Position numbers and translations under genes: made by a program. Below are positions 7,518-13,095 of a DNA stretch of 13,095 bases, one piece after another (the first letter of the stretch is position 1; every line of letters begins with the position of its first letter). Below the pieces are notes generated by a model. The model worked only from the letters and a program-made list of their open reading frames with translations. It was not told the origin of the DNA and made no database searches. Origin of the DNA: an uncultured Oscillospiraceae bacterium (lineage in GTDB: Bacteria > Bacillota > Clostridia > Oscillospirales > Oscillospiraceae); assembly GCA_910588455.1 (NCBI GenBank), contig CAJUPG010000059.1, positions 1 through 13,095 on the forward strand, written 5' to 3'.

Positions 7518-9014
7518 ATGGCCCGCTACGTGATCGCGCTGGACCAGGGCACCACCAGCTCCCGGTGCATCCTCTTCGACCGCCAGGGAAATCCCTGCAG
7601 CGCGGCCCAGAAGGAATTCCCCCAAATCTTCCCCCAGCCCGGCTGGGTGGAACACGACCCCATGGAGATCTGGTCCTCTCAGCTGTCGGTGATGCTGGAG
7701 GCCATGAGCAAAATCGGCGCCCACTACAGCGACATCGCCGCCATCGGCATCACCAACCAGCGGGAAACTGTTATTGTTTGGGACAAGCATACCGGCCAGC
7801 CGGTGTACAACGCCATTGTGTGGCAGTGCCGCCGGACGGCGGACCGCATCGAACAGCTGAAACGGGACGGCCTGGAGGAGACCATCCGCACCAAAACCGG
7901 CCTGGTCCCCGATGCCTATTTTTCCGGCACCAAGCTGGCCTGGATCCTGGACAGCGTGGAGGGGGCCCGGGCCCGGGCGGAGCGGGGGGAGCTGCTCTTC
8001 GGTACAGTTGACAGCTGGCTCATTTGGAATCTGACCCACGGGGCCGCCCACGTCACCGACTACACCAACGCCTCCCGGACCATGCTCTTCGACATCCATA
8101 AAAAGTGCTGGGACAACGAAATTCTGGACTATTTCCGCATTCCCCGGGCAATGCTCCCCCAGGTCCGCCCCTCCAGCTGCGTCTACGGAGACACCGCGCC
8201 GGACGTCACCGGCGGCCGCATCCCCATCGCCGGGGCGGCGGGGGACCAGCAGGCGGCCCTGTTCGGCCAGTGCTGTTTCGCCCCAGGGGACGTGAAAAAC
8301 ACCTACGGCACCGGCTGCTTCCTTCTGATGAACACCGGCGAAAAGGCCGTGCGCTCCCGGCACGGTCTGCTCACCACCATCGCCGCCACCGCCGGAGCCC
8401 AGACCCAGTATGCCCTGGAGGGCAGCGTATTCGTGGCCGGGGCAGCGGTGCAGTGGCTCCGGGACCAGATGCAGCTGGTGCGCACCTCCTCCCAGACCCA
8501 GGCGGTGTGCACCTGCGTACCGGGCACCGGCGGGGTCTATGTGGTGCCCGCCTTTGCGGGACTGGGCGCGCCCTACTGGAACCCCTACGCCCGGGGCACC
8601 ATTGTGGGGATCAGCCGGGGAACCACCCGGGAACACATTATCCGGGCCACGGTGGAATCCATGGCCTATCAGGTGTACGATCTCATTGAGGCCATGGAGC
8701 AGGACTCCGGCCTGGAGCTGCGGCAGCTGAAGGTGGACGGCGGGGCCAGCGCCAACGATTTTCTCATGCAGTTCCAGGCGGACCTGCTGCGCTCCCAGCT
8801 GCACCGGCCTCAGTGCATCGAGACCACCGCCCTGGGGGCGGCCTATCTGGCGGGCATTGCCGTGGGGTGCTGGCGGGACGAGGAGGAGGTCCGCCAAAAC
8901 TGGCAGACCTCCCATCAATTTCTTCCCAATCTGCCCGAGCGCCAGCGCCAGGAACTGGTCCGGGGCTGGAAGCGGGCGGTGCGCTGCGCCCTGGCCTGGG
9001 CCCAGGACCCCTGA
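7518..9014 (+). CDS. glpK: Glycerol kinase
   Basis: FGGY-family kinase that phosphorylates glycerol to sn-glycerol 3-phosphate with ATP in the cytoplasm. The 498-residue product is full length. It shows the N-terminal ALDQGTTSSR phosphate loop (8-16), the glycerol-contacting NQRET (80-84), catalytic Asp243 in AGDQQAALFGQ, NTYGTG (261-266) and the C-terminal ETTALGAAYLAG signature. The ATG at 7518 follows a GAGGGG site at 7505-7510. In enterococcal GlpK the PTS protein HPr phosphorylates a histidine (His232, in an SYHFYGSE loop) to activate the enzyme. Here the matching loop between VYG and IPIAG reads DTAPDVTGGR with no histidine, so that control appears to be missing. No glpF, glpD or glpO is adjacent. 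The stop codon abuts the stop of the convergent degV gene. Confidence 0.97.
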   Translation: MARYVIALDQGTTSSRCILFDRQGNPCSAAQKEFPQIFPQPGWVEHDPMEIWSSQLSVMLEAMSKIGAHYSDIAAIGITNQRETVIVWDKHTGQPVYNAIVWQCRRTADRIEQLKRDGLEETIRTKTGLVPDAYFSGTKLAWILDSVEGARARAERGELLFGTVDSWLIWNLTHGAAHVTDYTNASRTMLFDIHKKCWDNEILDYFRIPRAMLPQVRPSSCVYGDTAPDVTGGRIPIAGAAGDQQAALFGQCCFAPGDVKNTYGTGCFLLMNTGEKAVRSRHGLLTTIAATAGAQTQYALEGSVFVAGAAVQWLRDQMQLVRTSSQTQAVCTCVPGTGGVYVVPAFAGLGAPYWNPYARGTIVGISRGTTREHIIRATVESMAYQVYDLIEAMEQDSGLELRQLKVDGGASANDFLMQFQADLLRSQLHRPQCIETTALGAAYLAGIAVGCWRDEEEVRQNWQTSHQFLPNLPERQRQELVRGWKRAVRCALAWAQDP

Positions 9015-9860
9015 TTATCCCTTCTGGAAAAAGGCCACTCCCACCGCGCCGGGCCCCACGTGGGTACCGATGGTGGCGCCGATGGTCCCCACCGGCAGGT
9101 GCTCCGCATGACCTTCCCAGAGGCTGCGGCTGTCCGCGATGTACTTTTGCAGCATATCGTCGTGGAACCCGGAGTAGCCCAGGCAGTAGGGCCGGTCAAA
9201 GTCGATGCCCGCGGTCTTTTGAATCTCCTGCATCAGCAGGTTGTTCCCGTTTTTTGACCCTCTGGCCTTGCCCAGCATACACACCTCGCCGTTTTGAATG
9301 GCAATCACCGGCTTGATGGACAGCATCCCGCCGATGGCCGCCGCGGACTTGGATATCCGCCCGCCCCGCTTGAGATACTCCAGCGTATCCAGCAGGGCAA
9401 TGAGGCGGATATCCTTTTTTTCCGTCTCCAGCCGCTGGGCAATCTCCCCGGCGGCCAGTCCCTGATCCACCAGCTGGGCCGCCCGCTCCACCAGGACCCG
9501 CTCCCCCATGGCGGCGTTCTCGCTGTCCACCACGAACACCTGCCGGGGGAACTCCTCCGCGGCGATGCAGGCGCTCTGATAGGTCCCCGACAGCTTGCCG
9601 GAGAGAATCACCGCCACCACGGTGTGCCCCTCCTCCACCTGGGCCCGGAATGCCTCCTCAAACTGGGCGGGGCCGATCTGACTGGTGGAGGGCAGCTGCT
9701 CGCTCTCGATGAGCAGCTCGTAAAACCGCTGATTGGACAGCTCCTCCCCGTCCCGGTACTGCCGGTCCCCGAAGGTGATGGTCATGGGCAGCACGGAGAT
9801 GGCCGGGTGGCGGGAAGCGGGAAGGTCGGATGCGGAATCGGTGATAATTTTAACGCTCAT
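9015..9860 (-). CDS. DegV family protein (fatty-acid-binding FakB-like)
   Basis: DegV-family proteins bind one long-chain fatty acid; in Firmicutes some act as FakB, presenting it to the kinase FakA for phosphorylation and entry into phospholipid synthesis. The 281 residues show ITDSASDLP (5-13), the PSTSQIG loop (57-63), a SGKLSGTYQSA segment (87-97), YLKRGGRISK (162-171) and the terminal GTHVGPGAVGV motif (265-275), all typical. The ATG at 9860 was chosen because AGGAGG lies 8 bases upstream; an upstream in-frame start is buried inside marR and lacks such a site. It overlaps the marR reading frame by 11 bases, so the two are coupled. No FakA-like DAK gene is in the window, and the fatty-acid ligand cannot be predicted. 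Confidence 0.94.
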   Translation of the reverse strand: MSVKIITDSASDLPASRHPAISVLPMTITFGDRQYRDGEELSNQRFYELLIESEQLPSTSQIGPAQFEEAFRAQVEEGHTVVAVILSGKLSGTYQSACIAAEEFPRQVFVVDSENAAMGERVLVERAAQLVDQGLAAGEIAQRLETEKKDIRLIALLDTLEYLKRGGRISKSAAAIGGMLSIKPVIAIQNGEVCMLGKARGSKNGNNLLMQEIQKTAGIDFDRPYCLGYSGFHDDMLQKYIADSRSLWEGHAEHLPVGTIGATIGTHVGPGAVGVAFFQKG

Positions 9861-10317
9861 TACTGTTTCCTCCTGTCTGGGCATACTCTTTCAGATTTTC
9901 CAAAATAATTTCCAGGGCCTCATAAAAGGCGGTCCGCTGTCCCTCCGACAGCCCGTTTCCCCCCCGCAGCAGGGCCTGTTCAATGCGCAAATTGATCTGC
10001 TCCACCATCGCCTGCCCCTGGGGGGTCAGATAATGCAGGGTCCGGTAGGCCCGCTTGTGGGCCGGGGTCTCCTGGCAGGCCACCAGCCCCCGCTCCACCA
10101 GCTGAGCCAGCGTACGGGAGACCGCCGCCTTGTCCTCCCGGCACAGCCCGGTCAGCTGGGCGGCCGTCAGCCCCTCCCGGGCGCTGCCCAGGTAGTACAG
10201 GCACATCACCTGATTGGCCTGCAAGCCAAGAGGCTGGGCCTCCAGAGCCTTGATTCTCTGCATCTGCCGGTTCAGCTCCAAAATAGACAGTACAAAGGTC
10301 TCAAAACGCTTTTCCAT
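9850..10317 (-). CDS. MarR family transcriptional regulator
   Basis: Winged-helix dimeric regulator of 155 residues, the usual MarR size. The DNA-binding region runs from about LTAAQLTGLCREDKAAVSRTL (recognition helix around DKAAVSRTLAQLVERGLV) into a wing with the AYRTLHYLTPQGQ segment; N- and C-terminal helices provide the dimer interface. The ATG at 10317 is preferred over an upstream in-frame start at 10389 because that start would lie upstream of the promoter -35, while GGGAGG sits 6 bases before 10317. The gene follows a perfect promoter flanked by two identical palindromes, which strongly suggests autorepression. It is translationally coupled to degV, so its effector may be a fatty acid or acyl-CoA, as with FabT; this is inference. 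Confidence 0.93.
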   Translation of the reverse strand: MEKRFETFVLSILELNRQMQRIKALEAQPLGLQANQVMCLYYLGSAREGLTAAQLTGLCREDKAAVSRTLAQLVERGLVACQETPAHKRAYRTLHYLTPQGQAMVEQINLRIEQALLRGGNGLSEGQRTAFYEALEIILENLKEYAQTGGNSNER

Positions 10318-10330
10318 GGAATCCTCCCAA

Positions 10331-10393
10331 AAAGATGTTGACAAATCAACAAGCCGCATTATAGCGCGGTTTTGTTGATTTGTCAACATCTTT
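10331..10393. repeat. 22-bp perfect inverted repeat made of two MarR-type operators flanking the promoter
   Basis: The arms at 10331-10352 and 10372-10393 are exact reverse complements over 22 bp, with a 19-base centre. Each arm is itself a palindrome, TGTTGA-N4-TCAACA (10336-10351 and 10373-10388), the size and shape of a MarR-dimer operator. One covers the -35 hexamer, the other begins at the predicted transcription start. The centres are 37 bp apart. In a read-through transcript from the upstream channel gene the arms would pair into a 22-bp hairpin ending in UUUUU, so it may also act as a terminator. Confidence 0.85.
10358..10386 (-). promoter_or_regulatory. Consensus sigma-A promoter of marR-degV
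   Basis: On the minus strand a perfect TTGACA (10386-10381) and a perfect TATAAT (10363-10358) are separated by exactly 17 bases. Initiation is expected near 10351, leaving a leader of about 34 bases with GGGAGG at 10328-10323. Such a strong promoter usually needs repression, which fits the two flanking operators. Confidence 0.9.
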
Positions 10394-10405
10394 ATCTATG
10401 CCGCG

Positions 10406-11617
10406 TTAAATCTCGATGGTCTGGGCCTCTTTCAAATGGCTCTGGGTGTACAAAATAATCCGGTCTCCCTCCAGCAGCTTCAGATCCCCGTTGGGGATCA
10501 GCACTCTCCCCCGGCGCTTCACCATCACAAGGATGGTCTGCCGGGAGATATCCAGATCCCGGATCTTCAGGCCGTTCCAGGGGTGCTGCTGGCGCAGGGC
10601 CACTTCCTTCAGCTCGATATGCTTCTCGTTTTCCAGGGACTTGGCCCCCAGCACCAGGGTGTCCCGGGGACACAGGGCCACATCGCCCCGGGGCACGATA
10701 ATTTTCCCCTCCCGCTGGATGGCCGCCACAATGGTCTCCTGGGGCAGTCCCAGCTGCTGGATGCTCTGCCCCGCCCAGGCATCCCGGGCATTCAGGGTCA
10801 CCTTGATAAAATGAATATCCGCCTCATTGGCGTACTCACTCAGCCGCTTGATCCGGGAATACTGGTCCACGAAGCCGGCGGAAATAATGCCCGTGGGAAT
10901 GGCCACCATACCCACGCCCAAAAACGTTATCACAATACTGAACACCCGGCCCATGGTGGTGATGGGATAAATATCCCCGTAGCCCACCGTCAGCAGGGTG
11001 GACACGGACCACCAGATGCCGGAAAAGGCATTGGTAAACACCTCCGGCTGGGCCTCATGCTCCAGGCTGTACATACACAGGCTGGAGGCCAGCATCAGCA
11101 CCAGAATGATGAACACGGACGACACCAGCTGCTGGCGCTTGCTGGCAATCACCTGCGTGATTACATTCAGGGAATCGTAGTAGGCATTGATCCGGAACAG
11201 CCGGAAAATCCGCACCACCCGGAACATCCGGAAGGCCACCGCCCCGGCGGGGAAAAAGACGGGCAGATAGTAGGGCAGGAAGGAAAAAATATCCACCAGG
11301 CCGCTGAAGGAGGCAATATACTTCCAAACCGCCTTATAGGGCGGCAGGGAGGGGTGCAGGCACCGGGCCGTCCACACCCGCAGGAGGTAGTCCACCGCGA
11401 AAAAGGCCACGGTAACCGACTCCACCGACACAATCAGACCGCCCCAGGCCGTCCGGACGCTCTCAAAGGTATATAGAATGCTGGCCGCCAGATTAATTAC
11501 GATGGCGGCGGCGTTGAGAATGTCATACAGGCGGCTGGGCAGGTCGCCGTGGCTGCCCACCTCTATGATTTCAGAAATCCGCTTGCGGCGGCGCAGCCAG
11601 ACATTTCGGTCAGCCAT
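10406..11617 (-). CDS. Voltage-gated-type potassium channel with tandem C-terminal RCK_C (TrkA_C) domains
   Basis: Six-transmembrane K+ channel subunit of 403 residues, expected to form tetramers in the cytoplasmic membrane. Segments: S1 about 32-51, S2 63-82, S3 101-121, an S4 voltage-sensor-like helix with five arginines at every third position (R130, R133, R136, R139, R142), S5 162-185, the K+ selectivity filter TVGYGD at 210-215, and S6 222-248. The cytoplasmic part holds two RCK_C-like repeats, about 264-328 and 340-398, each with the IIVPRGD or VLIPNGD turn and a D(T/R)xxL strand. No Rossmann RCK_N domain precedes them, which is unlike Kch or MthK. RCK_C domains in Firmicute K+ proteins can bind c-di-AMP, so ligand gating is plausible but not shown. 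The ATG follows an AGGGGG site about 10 bases away. It has its own predicted promoter. Confidence 0.93.
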   Translation of the reverse strand: MADRNVWLRRRKRISEIIEVGSHGDLPSRLYDILNAAAIVINLAASILYTFESVRTAWGGLIVSVESVTVAFFAVDYLLRVWTARCLHPSLPPYKAVWKYIASFSGLVDIFSFLPYYLPVFFPAGAVAFRMFRVVRIFRLFRINAYYDSLNVITQVIASKRQQLVSSVFIILVLMLASSLCMYSLEHEAQPEVFTNAFSGIWWSVSTLLTVGYGDIYPITTMGRVFSIVITFLGVGMVAIPTGIISAGFVDQYSRIKRLSEYANEADIHFIKVTLNARDAWAGQSIQQLGLPQETIVAAIQREGKIIVPRGDVALCPRDTLVLGAKSLENEKHIELKEVALRQQHPWNGLKIRDLDISRQTILVMVKRRGRVLIPNGDLKLLEGDRIILYTQSHLKEAQTIEI

Positions 11618-11659
11618 AACAGCCAGCCCCCTAAAAACCAGAATTTTGTTTCCGGAATG

Positions 11660-11688
11660 ATTATACCGAAGAAAAACGGGAAAGTCCA
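11660..11688 (-). promoter_or_regulatory. Predicted promoter of the K+ channel gene, overlapping the upstream terminator
   Basis: On the minus strand TATAAT (11665-11660, perfect) lies 17 bases after TGGACT (11688-11683, 4 of 6 matches to TTGACA). The -35 is inside the terminator hairpin, so the promoter and terminator share sequence. The start would be near 11653, about 36 bases before the ATG at 11617. Confidence 0.6.
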
Positions 11689-11709
11689 GTGGACTTTCCC
11701 GCTTTTTTT
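11672..11709. terminator. Bidirectional intrinsic terminator after the ABC permease operon
   Basis: An 11-bp perfect stem (11677-11687 with 11691-11701) closes a 3-base loop (agt). T7 follows on the plus strand (11703-11709) and an A-run on the other side (11672-11676) gives T5 on the minus strand. It ends the minus-strand permease genes directly after their last stop codon. Confidence 0.9.
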
Positions 11710-12569
11710 CAGCCTTTTACGCCGCCGGAGGCCAGTCCGCTGACCAGGTTCTTCTCGATCAGCATGAACAGGATCACCACCGGAATAATGGCGAAGATGG
11801 AGGCAGCGAACAGATACTGCCACTCAATCATATTGTAGCCGTTGAAAATATTGATGCCCACCGTCAGGGGCTTCAGAGTGTCGGTAGAAATCAGGCACAG
11901 CGCCACGGTGTACTCGTTCCAGGCGTTGATAAAGATGAAGATCAACGTGGTCACGATGCCCGGCGCGGCCACCGGCAGCAGCACCCGCAGCATCGCCTGG
12001 ATGCGGTTGCAGCCGTCAATGGTAGCGGCCTGCTCCATTTCCGCCGAAATTCCCATAAAGGTCCCCCGCAGCAGCCAGATGGTAAACGCCTGATTAAAAG
12101 CTGCGTTGATGAACACCAGGCCCAAAATGCTGTCCGTCAGTCCCAGCCGCTGCATTACCTGATAGATGCCGATCAGCAGCACCACCGGCGCGAACATCTG
12201 GGAGACAATTACAAAGCCCAAAAACGCGGTCTGCCCCTTGAACTTCATCCGGGCCAGGGCATAGGCGGCGGGGATGCCGCACAGCATGGCAATCAGAGTG
12301 GACCCGCCGGCAATCAGGATCGAGTTCATGAAATACTGGGCCATGGGGGCGCGGCTCCAGATGTCGATGAAGTTGGACCACAGGGCGGTCACCGGCAGGA
12401 TGGTGCCGTTGGAGGAGAAGATCTCCACCCGGCTTTTCAGGGCGGTACACAGCATAGCGAAATAGGGGTACAGGGTGATAACGCACACGTCCAGCACCAC
12501 AAAGTACAGCAGCACCCGCAAAATCGTCTTTTTCACCGAAACCGGCTTTTTGATGGTCTGTTCGTTCAC
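11709..12569 (-). CDS. Carbohydrate ABC transporter permease, MalG/UgpE-like
   Basis: Inner permease subunit of a binding-protein-dependent CUT1-type ABC importer, usually for oligosaccharides or glycerol phosphate. The 286 residues include about six membrane helices (near 15-40, 82-105, 115-138, 148-168, 203-222 and 252-272) and the cytoplasmic EAA loop that contacts the ATPase, EQAATIDGCNRIQAMLRVLLP at about 179-199. The gene starts with GTG at 12569, 2 bases after the stop of the upstream permease, with GGAG 10 bases before it; no ATG suits better. The substrate cannot be read from a permease. Neither the solute-binding protein nor the ATPase is in the window; the former is normally upstream, and in Firmicutes the ATPase (MsmX-type) is often encoded elsewhere. 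It is the last gene of the operon. Confidence 0.95.
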   Translation of the reverse strand: MNEQTIKKPVSVKKTILRVLLYFVVLDVCVITLYPYFAMLCTALKSRVEIFSSNGTILPVTALWSNFIDIWSRAPMAQYFMNSILIAGGSTLIAMLCGIPAAYALARMKFKGQTAFLGFVIVSQMFAPVVLLIGIYQVMQRLGLTDSILGLVFINAAFNQAFTIWLLRGTFMGISAEMEQAATIDGCNRIQAMLRVLLPVAAPGIVTTLIFIFINAWNEYTVALCLISTDTLKPLTVGINIFNGYNMIEWQYLFAASIFAIIPVVILFMLIEKNLVSGLASGGVKG

Positions 12570-12571
12570 CG

Positions 12572-13095
12572 TCAGTCATCTCCTTTCCGCAGGGTGTAAA
12601 CCATGTAAATGCTGGCGCACACCAGCAGAATCAGAAAGCCGATCACCGACACGGCGGCGGCCTCACCCTGCTTGCCGTTGTAGAAGGCCAGCTTGTACAG
12701 ATAAGTAACCAGGGTATCCGTATGGTTGGCAGGGTCGCCCTTGGTCATGGTCCAGATAATGGGGAAGGAGTTGAACACATAGATGATGTTCAGCACGGTG
12801 GACACGGTGAGAGAGGACTTGACCAGGGGCAGGGTAATTTTAAACAGCTTCTGCCAGTAGTTGGCCCCGTCCACGGTGGCGGCCTCATAGTAGGACGCGT
12901 CGATGCTCTGGAGGCCGGACAGTACGCAGAAGGAGACGAAGGGGATGGTGACGAAGATGCCGCAGGCGATCTCCCAGGCAAAATAGGCCCCCGGCGTGGG
13001 CGTCCAGTTCACCGGCGCGCTGATAATGTGCAGCTTCATCAGCAGGGTGTTCAGGGTGCCGTAGTCGATGTTGATAATAAAGTTCCAGACGCTGG
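12572..13095 (-). CDS. Carbohydrate ABC transporter permease, MalF/UgpA-like (5' end outside window)
   Basis: Partner permease of the downstream MalG-like protein. The frame stays open to the window end, and the residues before the first internal Met (VWNFIINIDYGTLNTLL) match the periplasmic-loop region of MalF/UgpA proteins, so the gene is cut and a start at 13039 would be wrong. 173 C-terminal residues and the stop are visible. The EAA loop reads YEAATVDGANYWQKLFKITLPL, with EAATVDGA at fragment residues 70-77. A helix before it, two after it, and a short charged tail (RKGDD) complete the fold. The stop overlaps the ribosome-site region of the next gene, so the two are coupled and probably made 1:1. 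Confidence 0.94.
   Translation of the reverse strand, partial: SVWNFIINIDYGTLNTLLMKLHIISAPVNWTPTPGAYFAWEIACGIFVTIPFVSFCVLSGLQSIDASYYEAATVDGANYWQKLFKITLPLVKSSLTVSTVLNIIYVFNSFPIIWTMTKGDPANHTDTLVTYLYKLAFYNGKQGEAAAVSVIGFLILLVCASIYMVYTLRKGDD

Noticed and set aside
7404..8918. A 504-codon open frame on the minus strand opposite rpiB/glpK
   Set aside because: It lies antisense to clearly real rpiB and glpK and its translation is rich in Gly, Pro, His and Val without any motif.
10331..10363. A plus-strand promoter TTGACA (10338 onward) with TATAGC
   Set aside because: The -35 match exists only because the arm is a palindrome; spacing is 16, the -10 is poor, and no plus-strand gene follows.
10436..11476. 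A 346-codon plus-strand frame opposite the K+ channel
   Set aside because: Composition is dominated by Gly, His, Gln and Pro, with no domain; the opposite strand encodes an obvious channel.
11709..13095. Possible mobile element or horizontally acquired island signs near the ABC permeases
   Set aside because: No transposase, integrase, terminal repeats or tRNA gene were found and base composition matches the rest of the window.

Overview
The window looks like a chromosomal segment of a GC-rich, low-redox-potential Firmicute, most likely a gut clostridium of the Oscillospiraceae/Flavonifractor type. This is inferred from high-GC coding sequence combined with strong AGGAGG-type ribosome binding sites, near-consensus sigma-A promoters, a DegV protein, an iron-sulfur-rich flavoprotein and Firmicute-style gene content. 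No rRNA, tRNA, CRISPR array, insertion sequence or phage gene was seen. Genes are tightly packed; the only intergenic stretches over 80 bases are short promoter/terminator regions, and no gene-free stretch reaches 300 bases.

Layout. (1) Bases 1-1170: 3' part of metG (methionyl-tRNA synthetase), ending at a bidirectional terminator. (2) Bases 6156-1211, minus strand: a four-gene operon that starts at a near-consensus promoter. It encodes a 931-residue multi-[4Fe-4S] GltD-like flavoprotein, the nickel chaperones HypA and HypB, and a tryptophan-rich integral membrane protein of unknown function. No hydrogenase, urease or other nickel enzyme and no hypCDEF lies in the window. (3) Bases 6190-9014, plus strand: divergent operon of a PHP-family (HisJ-like) phosphatase, RpiB and glycerol kinase, i.e. 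phosphorylated sugar and glycerol metabolism. (4) Bases 10393-9015, minus strand: a MarR-family regulator overlapping a DegV fatty-acid-binding protein, driven by a perfect TTGACA-17-TATAAT promoter bracketed by two identical operator palindromes. (5) Bases 11688-10406, minus strand: a voltage-gated-type K+ channel with two C-terminal RCK_C domains; its predicted promoter lies partly inside the upstream terminator. (6) Bases 13095-11709, minus strand: two sugar-type ABC permeases (MalF-like, cut by the window end, and MalG-like) ending at a strong bidirectional terminator.

The part that most deserves follow-up is the flavoprotein-HypA-HypB-membrane protein operon. It couples NAD(P)H/flavin/iron-sulfur electron transfer with nickel insertion factors and an uncharacterised membrane protein, and its nickel target is not evident. 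The second is the nested operator/promoter in front of marR-degV, which is an unusually clean autoregulatory architecture.
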